Both the position numbers and the translations under genes were made by a program. Below are positions 34,658 to 43,643 of a stretch of DNA of 64,000 nucleotides, one piece after another (position 1 is the stretch's first letter; every line of letters starts with the position of its first letter). The stretch lies in NCBI GenBank assembly GCA_000432735.1, contig FR887816.1, positions 1-64,000 of the forward strand, written 5' to 3'. Below the pieces are notes generated by a model, which was not told where the DNA came from, searched no databases, and worked only from the letters and a program-made list of their open reading frames with translations. Source of the DNA: Bacteroides sp. CAG:443 (GTDB lineage: Bacteria > Bacteroidota > Bacteroidia > Bacteroidales > Bacteroidaceae).

Positions 34658-34709
34658 AAGAATGGCATGTCCGGTCGAATCTTGCAATATCATCGGACAT
34701 GCCATTCTT
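34658..34709. terminator. Bidirectional terminator between helicase and sulfatase genes
   Basis: Perfect 16-base arms AAGAATGGCATGTCCG / CGGACATGCCATTCTT around a 20-base loop between converging genes. Confidence 0.8.
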
Positions 34710-34715
34710 GATGTA

Positions 34716-36278
34716 TTATTCGTCTTTTTTCGACTCTTTCAGGCTTTTATAATGCAGACCACTATTAATAATCCTCAAAAGTTCGCTACGCATTTTCTGA
34801 ACAAGCTCCGGATTTTCTTTGGCCACATTGAAATGTTCCCCCGGATCAGAAGTCAAGTCATATAGCTGATCCTCAGCTGGATTGTTTCCTAACTCCGTAT
34901 TAGTCTGTTTGTTGACAGCAGGTCCATCTGCCGCTGGTATATACTTCCACACCCCATCCGTTATCGACAAGTTATTCTGCACATTATGTTCCACGGTCCA
35001 TGATCGTCCTTTCTGCTTGGCATCCATCCACGAATTCAAGTGATTTTCACTATCGGGTGCACTCCCTTCTGGAAGGTTAACACCACACATCGAAGCAAAC
35101 GATGCAAACCAGTCAACCTGACTCACCAAATAGTCTGAAACTCCAGGGATAATCTGTCCCTTCCAACGTATAATGCATGGAACACGCGTTCCGCCCTCAT
35201 AACTACTGTATTTACCGCCTCTGTACACACCAGTAGCCTTGTGGTTACCCAACAGCTCGACCGCCTGATCCTGATAACCGTCATCAATAACGGCACCATT
35301 GTCGCTCGAGAGAATCACAATCGTATTATCATCCAGATTCAGTTTTTTCAATGTTTCCATCACCTGCCCCACAGTCCAGTCGAAAGACAACAATGCATCG
35401 CCACGAGGGCCTAACCCACTCTTACCGGCAAAGCGCTTATGAGGAACACGAGGTACATGAATATCGTTTGTAGCCAAGTAGAGGAAGAAAGGCTCCTTCG
35501 ACTGCTGACTCTTCTCTATAAAGCGGATAGCATGAGCGGTTATACTATCGGCTATATCTTCGTCTTTCCACAAGGCACTCTTTCCACCTTTCATATATCC
35601 GATACGTGAAATTCCATTGACGATAGACTGGTCGTGACCATGCGAAGGAAGCATACGCAAAAGTTCCGGATTATCCTTCCCCGTAGGTTCACCGGGAAAA
35701 TTCTTTGTATAACTTACATACACAGGATCATCAGGGTCCAATCCAACTCCCTTACCATTCTCCATAAAGATGCATGGAGTACGATCGGCGGTTGCCGCCA
35801 TGATATAAGAATAATCGAAGCCAATATCTGCCGGATTAGGCTTGACCACACCATTCCAGTCCTGCTTGCCGGTTTCATTCCCCAATCCGAGATGCCATTT
35901 TCCTACTACTCCTGTCTGATAACCCGCATCCTTAAACATATCAGCAATGGTATAACGTTCGGGAGTTATAATCATGGCAGCATTTCCCGCTGCAATGCCG
36001 GTTCCCTTCCTTCGCCAGGCATACTCTCCTGTCAGCAAGGCATAGCGCGAAGGAGTACTTGTAGCAGCCGCACAATGAGCATTCGTAAAACGAATTCCTT
36101 CGGAAGCCAGTCTTTCCACATTGGGCGTACGTACAGCCGAAGTTCCGTTACAACTCAAATCTCCATAACCGATATCATCGGCATAAATAAGCAACACATT
36201 CGGACGCTCCGGCAACTGTTGCGCAAAAGCCGATGAATAAAGAGCAAGGGCTCCTATCGGCAAAATCAAATTTTTCAT
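34716..36278 (-). CDS. Exported serine-type sulfatase
   Basis: A 520-residue sulfatase with signal peptide (MKNLILPIGALALYSSAFAQ). Metal site LLIYADDIGYGDLSCNG is near the start. The formylglycine motif is S-T-P-S-R (in AAATSTPSRYALLTGEY), so serine, not cysteine, is the modified residue. It therefore needs an anaerobic sulfatase-maturating enzyme (anSME), not encoded in this window. The later SSDNGAV and LVSQVDWFASF blocks agree with the arylsulfatase A-like family. It probably removes sulfate from host glycans such as mucin or glycosaminoglycans. No SusC/SusD pair or glycoside hydrolase is next to it. Confidence 0.9.
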   Translation of the reverse strand: MKNLILPIGALALYSSAFAQQLPERPNVLLIYADDIGYGDLSCNGTSAVRTPNVERLASEGIRFTNAHCAAATSTPSRYALLTGEYAWRRKGTGIAAGNAAMIITPERYTIADMFKDAGYQTGVVGKWHLGLGNETGKQDWNGVVKPNPADIGFDYSYIMAATADRTPCIFMENGKGVGLDPDDPVYVSYTKNFPGEPTGKDNPELLRMLPSHGHDQSIVNGISRIGYMKGGKSALWKDEDIADSITAHAIRFIEKSQQSKEPFFLYLATNDIHVPRVPHKRFAGKSGLGPRGDALLSFDWTVGQVMETLKKLNLDDNTIVILSSDNGAVIDDGYQDQAVELLGNHKATGVYRGGKYSSYEGGTRVPCIIRWKGQIIPGVSDYLVSQVDWFASFASMCGVNLPEGSAPDSENHLNSWMDAKQKGRSWTVEHNVQNNLSITDGVWKYIPAADGPAVNKQTNTELGNNPAEDQLYDLTSDPGEHFNVAKENPELVQKMRSELLRIINSGLHYKSLKESKKDE

Positions 36279-36378
36279 AGTATCTTAAAACTCTGTTATT
36301 ATATCTTTTCTTATGATCATACAAATGTAAGGATAAACCAACAAATAATAGAATTCCAAAAGCCTTTTTCAAATGAGC

Positions 36379-37602
36379 TTACCGTTTAGCATTAAACCGA
36401 ACTCCCACTCCCAGCATCAAGTTATTCGGCTTCCTGAATTTGTAAAGCTGATATCCTACATGCAAAAATAAATTTTTAGTGATATCTGTCTTCAAGGCTA
36501 CAATCTGATAAAATGAATCAGTATCTGCTCCTTTACATAGAATATTCCGTCCGACACCCAAATTAATCGAGAAAATAGGCATGACAATCTCTGCCCGAAC
36601 CGACAGTCCAACAGCCAGTTGTTCTTTCAGTGGTGGCCGGTGAAACCGGATATTCTCCGCATCAACGCCACCTACAGTATTGGCTATATGTTCGTTTATG
36701 TTAGCACTCTCATCATATTGCGCATCCAGTGACAAACCGGCACGAAAATAGTTACTGAAATTATACATCGGAGTAAAATTCAATCCTCCCACAGCAAAAG
36801 AACCAGGTACAAGCACCGGAGAACTTTCCGGAGGAAATACTCCTTTCTTTTTCAAAGCTCCATATACAATCAGATCATAACTGATATAGGGCTTGAACGC
36901 ATCTCTATTCCGATAAGTAGCATATCTTCTATCATACAATTCAAGCTTCTCCTTGCTGCCGAAGTAGCGTATCAGCCCGATACTTCCGCCTATCGTATTA
37001 ACTCCAGAGTTAGGATATCCCGTATTGCCATTCGAATAATGTGTAACTCCAACTCCGGCCCGCAGGTTCGTACAGGCATCAATCTGCCAGTTAAGCAACA
37101 AGCCGAAATTAATATAGGCATTTATTTTCGAGCCAACTACATTATTCATCGGATTGGTTTCCTTATCGTATTTCTTCCATCCGAAGGAAGCTCCAAAATT
37201 CCACTCATAGTCGAAAGACAAACGACGGGTTATACTGGCAATCCTATATGTTTGAAAGGCATAGACAGCCAGCGGATTACCTATCTCGGATGAATTGAAA
37301 AAGGTATTATATCCTACTCCAAGACCTTGTATAGCATATGGATACATACGTCCCCAATAAGTATCGGGGGCGAATTTAAATCCATACTTCACATGTCCCG
37401 AGAAAGTCTTCCTGACAGGAGTTTGTGCAGCATTCGCACCTTTAAAAAATCCATTGGTAGGAAATGTATAAGCAGGTCGGAAATCGACCCCTATTATATG
37501 GATTAATCGCTGACTTGTACTATCCTTACTACTTGCCATGACATAAACAGACAAGCATAAAAACATACACACAGCTATAAGCCTATTCGTTTTTCTGTTC
37601 AT
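36379..37602 (-). CDS. PagL-like outer-membrane barrel (acyloxyacyl hydrolase family), copy 1
   Basis: A 407-residue exported protein with a signal peptide and amphipathic strand pattern ending in a hydrophobic-aromatic residue series (KPNNLMLGVGVRFNAKR). The segment GVTHYSNGNTGYPNSGVN contains the His-x-Ser core of lipid A 3-O-deacylase PagL (PF09411-type); in PagL His and Ser are catalytic. The long extra N- and C-terminal parts exceed the 185-residue Pseudomonas protein. It is the last gene of barrel - lipoprotein - PagL-like, starting one base after the lipoprotein stop. A second copy exists 14 kb away. Deacylation of lipid A is the leading hypothesis. Confidence 0.72.
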   Translation of the reverse strand: MNRKTNRLIAVCMFLCLSVYVMASSKDSTSQRLIHIIGVDFRPAYTFPTNGFFKGANAAQTPVRKTFSGHVKYGFKFAPDTYWGRMYPYAIQGLGVGYNTFFNSSEIGNPLAVYAFQTYRIASITRRLSFDYEWNFGASFGWKKYDKETNPMNNVVGSKINAYINFGLLLNWQIDACTNLRAGVGVTHYSNGNTGYPNSGVNTIGGSIGLIRYFGSKEKLELYDRRYATYRNRDAFKPYISYDLIVYGALKKKGVFPPESSPVLVPGSFAVGGLNFTPMYNFSNYFRAGLSLDAQYDESANINEHIANTVGGVDAENIRFHRPPLKEQLAVGLSVRAEIVMPIFSINLGVGRNILCKGADTDSFYQIVALKTDITKNLFLHVGYQLYKFRKPNNLMLGVGVRFNAKR

Positions 37603-37603
37603 C

Positions 37604-38578
37604 TTACTCTTGTTTTTCAGGAGTTATATAAAATTCGTAGGGCCGTTTACTATAAATGGTACCTTCAAACGTTTTCTTCCTTCCGCTGAAAGGATGGGAA
37701 GTGTACAATTTATAATCTATCCAATATTGCTCTATCAGATAATCGACAGAAATTTTCCATTTCTCACCAGGAGGAATCGTATATTTCTTCCCGACCAAGC
37801 TGGAATTGATGACATTGCTGATTTGCTGGGAATCGCTTCCAAACTCCACTTTCGTATCTTCCAATACTGGTTTTCCGTCTATAAAATCGGGAATGACTAC
37901 CAACGGTAAGGGAGTTCCTAAAAAACATTTGTACTGTTTTTCTTCGTTCCACCCACTTTTATCTCTGAAAGAGATCTTACGCGGGAAAGATGATTCCATC
38001 GGATCGAAGTACCAACTCGTAGGTTGAGTGGACTGGGTGTTATCTATCATCACCGAATAATCAGGCTCCAGCATATTATCGGAATAAGATAAACTCTCCC
38101 AATCATATACGATGCTGTCAACTTCGTATTTCGAAGTAGGAGCCAATGACACCGGAATGGACTTTATTTCGTATTCATTGCCCACAACTATCTCGACATC
38201 AAATGCTTTTCCATTCCTATTATCACCAGAGAAAATACAGAGTTCCCGACCATTCCTTTTCTCTACCCTGAAGTCACAATAATCATAACCTAACTTAATT
38301 ACAGCATTTTCGCCGTTCTCCAAAGGAAAATTTCTCCCGTCGGGCTTCCCCTCGAGGTCACAAATCACTCCCCATACATTTTCATAGGTCCCATATATAT
38401 TCAAAATATCCCAATTATCCGACTTAAAGGCTATTCTGGCAACCGTATCCGTTTCCGACAACTGTATAGTCGGCACGTCAGGCAAATAGTCGTCTATAAA
38501 AACATGATTATTACATCCGGCCAAACACATACACAAGCTCAGCCACAATATATTACGTAGATTCCTCATTACAATCAA
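37604..38578 (-). CDS. Lipoprotein paired with PagL-like barrel, copy 1
   Basis: A 324-residue lipoprotein: start MIVMRNLRNILWLSLCMCLAG with lipobox LAGC, then a beta-rich exported body. Key shared positions with its paralogue at 49.7-50.8 kb are FIxDxxPxVxxIQLSExD...DxIAFKSDNWDI near residues 25-58 and the closing region with ExYWIDYKLYTSHPFSG. The same fold is thus duplicated beside both PagL-like genes. It may be the periplasmic or surface partner of the barrel. I do not recognise a named family with certainty. Confidence 0.8.
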   Translation of the reverse strand: MIVMRNLRNILWLSLCMCLAGCNNHVFIDDYLPDVPTIQLSETDTVARIAFKSDNWDILNIYGTYENVWGVICDLEGKPDGRNFPLENGENAVIKLGYDYCDFRVEKRNGRELCIFSGDNRNGKAFDVEIVVGNEYEIKSIPVSLAPTSKYEVDSIVYDWESLSYSDNMLEPDYSVMIDNTQSTQPTSWYFDPMESSFPRKISFRDKSGWNEEKQYKCFLGTPLPLVVIPDFIDGKPVLEDTKVEFGSDSQQISNVINSSLVGKKYTIPPGEKWKISVDYLIEQYWIDYKLYTSHPFSGRKKTFEGTIYSKRPYEFYITPEKQE

Positions 38579-38616
38579 CCTCTGAATTAATTTTCAAACT
38601 GTATATTCCCTCAGTT

Positions 38617-39441
38617 TCATCTTCCGGGAGGCATGATAACCGGTGAGCCGCCCCGCTTGTCAATAACGACACTTCTTAGTATTTCATACAGTATTCCACC
38701 CACATCAATGCCCAAATCGAATTTATTGAATTTATAATAAGGTGTAACAATCGGAACAGTCTGCCATCCCCGTTGAGGATCGTAATATCTCTGCACACCC
38801 ACTTCCATACCAAATCGATCTGTAAAATCATAACCCACAGTAGCTCCGTACACATTCCGATTAAAGCCATAACGACTATCCGGCGAATAAGAGCCAAAAG
38901 CACTTATCCGAAGTCTATCTGTAGGATGATAGGTTATGCTTCCGAAAGTCCCCAAAGACTGTCCCACACTCATCGGGAAATTATACTTAACAGCATTCAC
39001 CCCTGCCTGAATAGAAAAATAATCATTCAGGTCATAACGATAAAAGAGTGAAGCCTGATTAAGCCTTCCCAGTCCGGGCAATGTCTCCTGCATACCACTG
39101 CCATAGAAATTCGGAAAGATTCGTCCGCCTGTTGTATAATCGCCATAAAACCTGGGAGAAGAATTGGAATAATAAGGAGGTATATAGAAGGGCTTACGTA
39201 GTTTAAATTCTATATTCTGTACTTCTGGAATTTCGGTCATAGGATCATTCAGCATATTTTCTCTAAAATCTGCCGAGTATTCACCCACTTGAGGAGACAT
39301 CATATGCTCACGCAGCATGATCAAACTATCTGTATTCAGTTTTACACTGTCGTTCTTGATATGCTCCTGAGCATAAATCTCCGAACAAAATAAACAAAGT
39401 GCAGATACTATAATAAAGCGTCCCCCTTTCATATGTTTCAT
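38617..39441 (-). CDS. Small outer-membrane beta-barrel protein
   Basis: A 274-residue exported protein: signal peptide, then an acidic region (about 25-85) and aromatic-rich strands (GSITYHPTDRLRISAFGSY, NVYGATVGYDFTDRFGMEVG, TPYYKFNKFDLGIDVGG). The pattern matches a small outer-membrane barrel, but no named family is recognised. It is the first gene of barrel - lipoprotein - PagL-like (38-base gap to the lipoprotein). The locus at 52-53 kb again has a smaller barrel upstream of PagL-like copy 2, so this three-part combination recurs. Confidence 0.72.
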   Translation of the reverse strand: MKHMKGGRFIIVSALCLFCSEIYAQEHIKNDSVKLNTDSLIMLREHMMSPQVGEYSADFRENMLNDPMTEIPEVQNIEFKLRKPFYIPPYYSNSSPRFYGDYTTGGRIFPNFYGSGMQETLPGLGRLNQASLFYRYDLNDYFSIQAGVNAVKYNFPMSVGQSLGTFGSITYHPTDRLRISAFGSYSPDSRYGFNRNVYGATVGYDFTDRFGMEVGVQRYYDPQRGWQTVPIVTPYYKFNKFDLGIDVGGILYEILRSVVIDKRGGSPVIMPPGR

Positions 39442-39809
39442 AGTTTAATTATAAATTTAAATATAAATGAAATAATTCATATAACTATTACCTTCTAACC
39501 TATTTTAACAACAGAAGTCTATTGACAGACTGACGTACCAAACAGCATGCGAAAGTCGATAATCAATATGAGTATAAAATTACCATTCATATTATTCAAA
39601 TCTTTTCTTCGTAATATAAACTACACGAAACCATAAGAATTCAAGGTACATCAACCATTTTCCACCCCGACCGGTTCCGGATTATGGTATAAAATGCATG
39701 ATGATTTTCTTGAAAAAACATTTCTTTTATATTAATTAACCTTTTGAATAACCATACATTACGATAATTCCGTAGATTTGCGAAAAGTTCGTAATAAAAC
39801 TCATTCAAT
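39442..39809. promoter_or_regulatory. Divergent intergenic region with likely BlaI operator
   Basis: This 368-base A/T-rich region separates the leftward barrel operon from blaI-like/M56. Near its right end is a TAGATTTG -7 element (39773-39780). It is embedded in nested dyads: TTACGA ... TCGTAA spanning about 36 bases and a tighter TACG-ATAATTC-CGTA that overlaps the -7 element. The arms resemble the TACA/TGTA-type BlaI/MecI operators, so the repressor probably controls its own operon. Nothing else was found. Confidence 0.55.
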
Positions 39810-40175
39810 ATGGAAAAGCTAACTTATCAAGAAGAAGAAGCCATGCGCTTTATTTGGAACTTAGGACCATGTTTTGTGAAAGAGATCGTGACATGTTATG
39901 ATGAACCGAAGCCTCCTTACACGACAGTAGCCTCGATTGTGAACAATCTGAAGCGCAAAGGATATCTGAAAGCCGAAAGATTTGGAAACACGTACCGGTA
40001 CACGCCACTGGTAAAGCAGGAAGAATATACCAGCAACTCCGTGGGAAATATCGTGCGTAATTATTTTGCCAACTCTTATAAGGAGATGGTTTCGTTTTTT
40101 GCCAAAGAACAGAAAATCTCCAAAGACGAGCTCAACGAGATTATCGACCTGATTGAAAAGCAGGAAAACAAATAA
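39810..40175 (+). CDS. BlaI/MecI/CopY-family repressor
   Basis: A 121-residue protein with the BlaI winged helix: LTYQEEEAMRFIWNLG, PPYTTVASIVNNLKRKGYLK (recognition helix) and a helical dimerisation tail ending NEIIDLIEKQ. Such repressors bind a dyad over their own promoter and are cleaved when the membrane metalloprotease partner senses a signal. The partner M56 gene starts 51 bases downstream. A dyad covering the promoter supports autoregulation. Confidence 0.9.
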   Translation: MEKLTYQEEEAMRFIWNLGPCFVKEIVTCYDEPKPPYTTVASIVNNLKRKGYLKAERFGNTYRYTPLVKQEEYTSNSVGNIVRNYFANSYKEMVSFFAKEQKISKDELNEIIDLIEKQENK

Positions 40176-40226
40176 AAGTTTGAAATCCACGAATAAACAT
40201 CTACAGATATATAATACTTCTTTTAT

Positions 40227-41504
40227 ATGCTATATCTTCTTCAAGTCAATATTGGATTGATTCTGTTTTACGCATTGTATAAGCTGCTGTGTACACGGGA
40301 TACATTCTTCCACTCACGAAGATTCATCCTGATGGTATCGCTTATCTTACCTTTTATCCTGCCTCTCATCGACATACGGGAATGGATGGAAAGTCGTGAC
40401 AGCCTGATTATGCTCACTCACTTCGACTATTCGGTAGTGTTGCCAGAGATTGTAGTAGGAAGTAAAGCTGCGGGAACAGGGAATCAGGTATTCATTCTGT
40501 CCGAATGGATCAAATACATCTATCTTGCTGGAATAGCACTACTGACCATCAGATTCTTTATTCAGGTAGTCAGTATGTATCGTATCATTTTGCACACGCC
40601 AACGAAGATGATAAACGGTATCTGCATAAAATGCCTAAAAAATCCTTCCGGACCGTTTTCTTTCTTTGGATGGATTTTCATTAATCCAACTGTCGTAAAG
40701 GAAAACGAAATGGACGAGATCCTGACACACGAATTGGCTCACGTAAAGCAAAAGCATTCCATCGATATTCTTATTGCCGAAATAATCAGCATCTGCTGCT
40801 GGATAAATCCTTTTGTCTGGCTGATAAAACGAGAAGTCAGACTCAATCTGGAATTCTTAGCCGACAAGAAAGTAATGGAGGCAGGATTTTCCACTAAAAG
40901 TTATCAATATCACCTGCTTGGATTGGCATACAATCACAAGTACGGGTTATCCAATAATTTTAATTTTTCTCATCTTAAACAACGTATCATTATGATGAAC
41001 AAGAAAAAATCAAATGGTGCAGCGCATATTAAATATGCACTGTTCACCCTTCCGGCCTTTGCTCTACTCGTTGCCGGAAACATCTCCTGTTCGCAGGATG
41101 CATCAGAAAAGACAGATGCAAAAGAAGAAGTTGTCACACCAGTTAGTCCGGATGCAGCGGAAACTCCAGCAGAAAATCCTGCGGAAGAAAAAGCATTCGA
41201 TGTAGCAGAACAGATGCCTGAATATCCAGGAGGAATGCAGGAACTGATGACTTTCCTTCAAGAGAATATCAAGTATCCCAAATCGGCACAAGAACGCAAA
41301 GTAGAAGGTCGCGTCATTGTACAGTTTGTAGTAGAAAAAGACGGAACTCCTACCGAGTTTAAAGTTGTACGTTCCATCGATCCAGCCCTTGATGAAGAAG
41401 CTTTGCGTGTAATGAAGGCCATGCCGAAATGGAAACCTGGTATGCAGAAAGGACAGCCTGTAAGAGTAAAATACACCATACCTGTATCGTTCAAGCTTAA
41501 GTAA
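40227..41504 (+). CDS. M56 (BlaR1-type) metalloprotease with TonB-like C-terminus
   Basis: A 425-residue membrane protein: several transmembrane helices in the N-terminal third, HExxH-type zinc site in EILTHELAHVKQKHS, another hydrophobic segment near residue 270, then an acidic linker (EKTDAKEEVVTPVSP) and a TonB C-terminal domain (about 335-425; EGRVIVQFVVEKDGT, MKAMPKWKPGM). In BlaR1 this place holds a penicillin sensor. Bacteroidetes M56-TonB proteins probably sense an envelope signal and trigger cleavage of the BlaI-like repressor. The exact ligand is unknown. Confidence 0.9.
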   Translation: MLYLLQVNIGLILFYALYKLLCTRDTFFHSRRFILMVSLILPFILPLIDIREWMESRDSLIMLTHFDYSVVLPEIVVGSKAAGTGNQVFILSEWIKYIYLAGIALLTIRFFIQVVSMYRIILHTPTKMINGICIKCLKNPSGPFSFFGWIFINPTVVKENEMDEILTHELAHVKQKHSIDILIAEIISICCWINPFVWLIKREVRLNLEFLADKKVMEAGFSTKSYQYHLLGLAYNHKYGLSNNFNFSHLKQRIIMMNKKKSNGAAHIKYALFTLPAFALLVAGNISCSQDASEKTDAKEEVVTPVSPDAAETPAENPAEEKAFDVAEQMPEYPGGMQELMTFLQENIKYPKSAQERKVEGRVIVQFVVEKDGTPTEFKVVRSIDPALDEEALRVMKAMPKWKPGMQKGQPVRVKYTIPVSFKLK

Positions 41505-41515
41505 TTTCTATTGTT

Positions 41516-41574
41516 GAGTCCGCTTTAAAATGTTTTTTCAGTTAGATGTGAAAGAATAATTTTAACGCGGACTC
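41516..41574 (+). terminator. Hairpin after the M56-TonB gene
   Basis: Arms GAGTCCGCTTTAAAAT / ATTTTAACGCGGACTC pair with one mismatch, followed by ATTTTAT. Confidence 0.65.
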
Positions 41575-41735
41575 ATTTTATAAAATTGATTGTCTTCGGT
41601 ATAGAAGATGAAAAACCTTTGGCCTTCATAAATAAAATAGATAATTTTAGGGCGAATGATTGAGTGTCAAAGTAACAGAATTAATGATGATTCCCATAAA
41701 CTTTCAAGAAAACAACTTCCTAAAATGACTATTAT

Positions 41736-42317
41736 ATGAAAATGGATGCATTTAACACATATATGTCTAACATACCCACTGACTTTTTTAAGAGCTTATG
41801 CCTAAAATATGGAAGCGCACATACCTATAAAAAAGGAGAATACATCTCAAAAGAAGGTGATATATTCCCTTATTGGGGATATATAGAATCAGGTATTATA
41901 AAATACACTTGCTACAACGTGACTGAAAAAAAAGAATATAATACAGGATTTTCCTTTGCTGGCGAATTTATGGCCGATTATCCCACATGTCTTTATAATA
42001 TCAAGTCTGAGCTTTCCATACAGACCTTGACAGCCTGCAAAATATATATTTGCCATTCTGAATGGCTGAAAGAAGAATTTGAAAGAAGCATGGAAAATCA
42101 ATATATTGCACGTATTGTAGCAGAACAAATGTGCTTTCAAACCTATTCAAGATATACCGACTTTTATAGACTGACCCCTGAAGAACGGTACAGACAACTT
42201 ATCAAAAGAAGCCCAGATTTACTTCAACTCATTTCCGTAAAAGAAGTTTCATCTTACTTGAGAATAACACCGACCCACATGAGTAGAATAAGAAAAATGG
42301 TAAGTTTTGACAAGTAA
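41736..42317 (+). CDS. CRP/FNR-like regulator A
   Basis: A 193-residue protein with a cyclic-nucleotide-binding-type beta-roll (YKKGEYISKEGDIFPYWGYI ... FMADYPTCLY), the dimer helix and a short C-terminal HTH (KEVSSYLRITPTHMSRIRKM). The phosphate-binding cassette of cAMP-CRP (RTAxV) is not seen, so the ligand is unknown. It is one of three similar regulators in this region. Its stop overlaps a perfect palindrome TCTCAA-N6-TTGAGA that lies about 100 bases before the next lipoprotein gene. Confidence 0.85.
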   Translation: MKMDAFNTYMSNIPTDFFKSLCLKYGSAHTYKKGEYISKEGDIFPYWGYIESGIIKYTCYNVTEKKEYNTGFSFAGEFMADYPTCLYNIKSELSIQTLTACKIYICHSEWLKEEFERSMENQYIARIVAEQMCFQTYSRYTDFYRLTPEERYRQLIKRSPDLLQLISVKEVSSYLRITPTHMSRIRKMVSFDK

Positions 42318-42318
42318 A

Positions 42319-42336
42319 TCTCAACATATGTTGAGA
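42319..42336. promoter_or_regulatory. Palindrome TCTCAA-N6-TTGAGA, site 1
   Basis: TCTCAACATATGTTGAGA is a perfect palindrome (the symmetry extends to AAATCTCAAC...GTTGAGATTT, 24 bases). It begins directly after the CRP-like stop codon. As a stem with T-rich flank it could be a terminator; as an operator it would match the site upstream of the lipoprotein at 54.4 kb exactly in its arms. Confidence 0.6.
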
Positions 42337-42424
42337 TTTTGGTTTTTAGTCTGCAATTGAATGAAATATATTGTTCTTCATAAATACTTTATAGTACCTT
42401 TATGTATTAAAAAATAATAACTAT

Positions 42425-42784
42425 ATGAAGACAAAGAATTTATTTGGGATACTGATGTTATTCCTGTTTACTGTTACTTTTATCAGTTGTGATAAAAAAG
42501 ATGATCTGACAGACAAAGTAGAAATTGTAAAAATGTATGTCTCTGCGAAAACAGATACTTATATACCCTGGGGGAGTGAAGCTCCTATAGAGTGTATGCT
42601 CGTTAAAGAAGAAGGAAATGCAAGCTATTCAAAACTTCCTTTCAGTGGTATAGACGGATTTGTTTATAAGAAAGGGATTGAATACACTCTTAAGGTTGAA
42701 AAAACAACCTTAGCAAATCCTCCTGCAGATGATAGCAATGTCAGATATAAACTGATAGAGATTTTAACAGAACAAGAAAAATGA
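42425..42784 (+). CDS. Lipoprotein with conserved signal peptide, copy 1
   Basis: A 119-residue lipoprotein: MKTKNLFGILMLFLFTVTFI, lipobox ISC with the modified Cys at residue 21, then a small acidic, beta-rich mature part. The signal peptide, and its DNA, is nearly identical to those at 44.0 kb and 54.0 kb, while mature parts are unrelated. It is 108 bases after the CRP-like gene and terminated by a hairpin. No known family was recognised; a surface or periplasmic lipoprotein is likely. Confidence 0.8.
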   Translation: MKTKNLFGILMLFLFTVTFISCDKKDDLTDKVEIVKMYVSAKTDTYIPWGSEAPIECMLVKEEGNASYSKLPFSGIDGFVYKKGIEYTLKVEKTTLANPPADDSNVRYKLIEILTEQEK

Positions 42785-42803
42785 AAGGAAAATAGAAAAG
42801 TTG

Positions 42804-42836
42804 GAGAACCTGAAGGTATTATGCCTAAAGGTTCTC
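42804..42836 (+). terminator. Terminator after lipoprotein copy 1
   Basis: Nested arms GAGAACCT / AGGTTCTC and AGG / CCT, followed by GTTTTTAT. Confidence 0.65.
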
Positions 42837-42841
42837 GATAA

Positions 42842-43066
42842 TGTTTTTATTCAGTATATCTAGAATCAAGGCTTTCTTTTCAAAAACCTGAAGCTCTGTA
42901 CCGCAGTCCGGGCACTCCGTATAAATTTCCGCAAAGAGGACGGGTAACTCTATAAGAAAGCCGTAGTAATTGTATGGAACATAATTCCCACTCTGCCATC
43001 CAGACCAATCTCTTTGAAAAAATAAACCGGAGCAAACAATACACCACTATTATTCTCGTAAAGTGA
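42842..43066 (+). pseudogene. Decayed coding tail A, ending RSKQYTTIILVK
   Basis: One frame is open for 37 codons (KPEALYRSPGTPYKF, PQRGRVTL), then hits TAA at 42953-42955 and continues open in the same frame for 36 more codons (MEHNSHSAIQTNLFEKINRS, then KQYTTIILVK and TGA). There is no start codon and the composition looks protein-like. The last residues resemble the tail at 43.66-43.75 kb (SKQYTT...VILVK). It is probably the end of a deleted gene. Its position before an immunity-like gene would fit the C-terminus of a polymorphic toxin, which is speculation. Confidence 0.4.
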
Positions 43067-43127
43067 GAAAAACTGTCGATGGTGGCTTATTAATTCATCT
43101 CTATAATTTCAAATCAATTATAAAAAC

Positions 43128-43135
43128 TATATTTG
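43128..43135 (+). promoter_or_regulatory. -7 element before the immunity-like gene
   Basis: TATATTTG fits TAnnTTTG and lies 31 bases before the start codon. A matching block with TACATTTG occurs at 43822-43829 after the second decayed tail, so promoter and tail were duplicated together. Confidence 0.5.
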
Positions 43136-43166
43136 TATGTTTCTGAATCAAATTGATAAATAAAAT

Positions 43167-43643
43167 ATGGAAATAGTATTAGGAATAGTAACTTCCAGGG
43201 AGCTTTCAAGTTTTAGCTTCTATGATGATGCTCTCTATGCATTTAAGAGCGTACTATCAAAGGGGTTACTTGGGTTTAACTCTGATTTAGTGGAAACAAT
43301 AAGTATAAGGCTTATATGCTTGTCACCTAAGTTCAGTAAATTCTTTCAAGCACATCGTCCTAAATACTATGAAGATAAAACTCTGAAATATAGAGGTTCT
43401 GTAACTCCTGAGGTAAGAATGTATAAATGTCTTACGGTAGATTTTGTGGTAGATTTCGAAGGTTATTTTAAGTTGACTACGAAAGAAGAATGTCTCAAAT
43501 ATTTAGCCCTTTCATTCATAGACTTTTTAAAGAACTTAAAATACCCGGGCAAATTGAAGAAATTTGAAAAAGAGAAACTGCTTCAGGCTGTCAGAGACAT
43601 CTTTATAGAAAACACCATCATATCAAAGCATGAAGGCGTATAG
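43167..43643 (+). CDS. Small soluble protein, possible Imm44-type immunity protein
   Basis: A 158-residue protein without signal peptide or membrane helix. The central YEDKTLKYRGSVTPEVRMYK is followed by a DFVVDFEGYFKLT strand and a helical tail (KYLALSFIDFLKNLKYPGKL). Length, lone position and the K(S/R)KEv-Lxidf-like pattern are reminiscent of Imm44-type immunity proteins, but I cannot confirm the family by eye. The gene uses a codon composition like the surrounding A/T-rich genes. Its TAG is followed in the same frame by a further 36 open codons. It would neutralise a toxin that is no longer present nearby. Confidence 0.5.
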   Translation: MEIVLGIVTSRELSSFSFYDDALYAFKSVLSKGLLGFNSDLVETISIRLICLSPKFSKFFQAHRPKYYEDKTLKYRGSVTPEVRMYKCLTVDFVVDFEGYFKLTTKEECLKYLALSFIDFLKNLKYPGKLKKFEKEKLLQAVRDIFIENTIISKHEGV

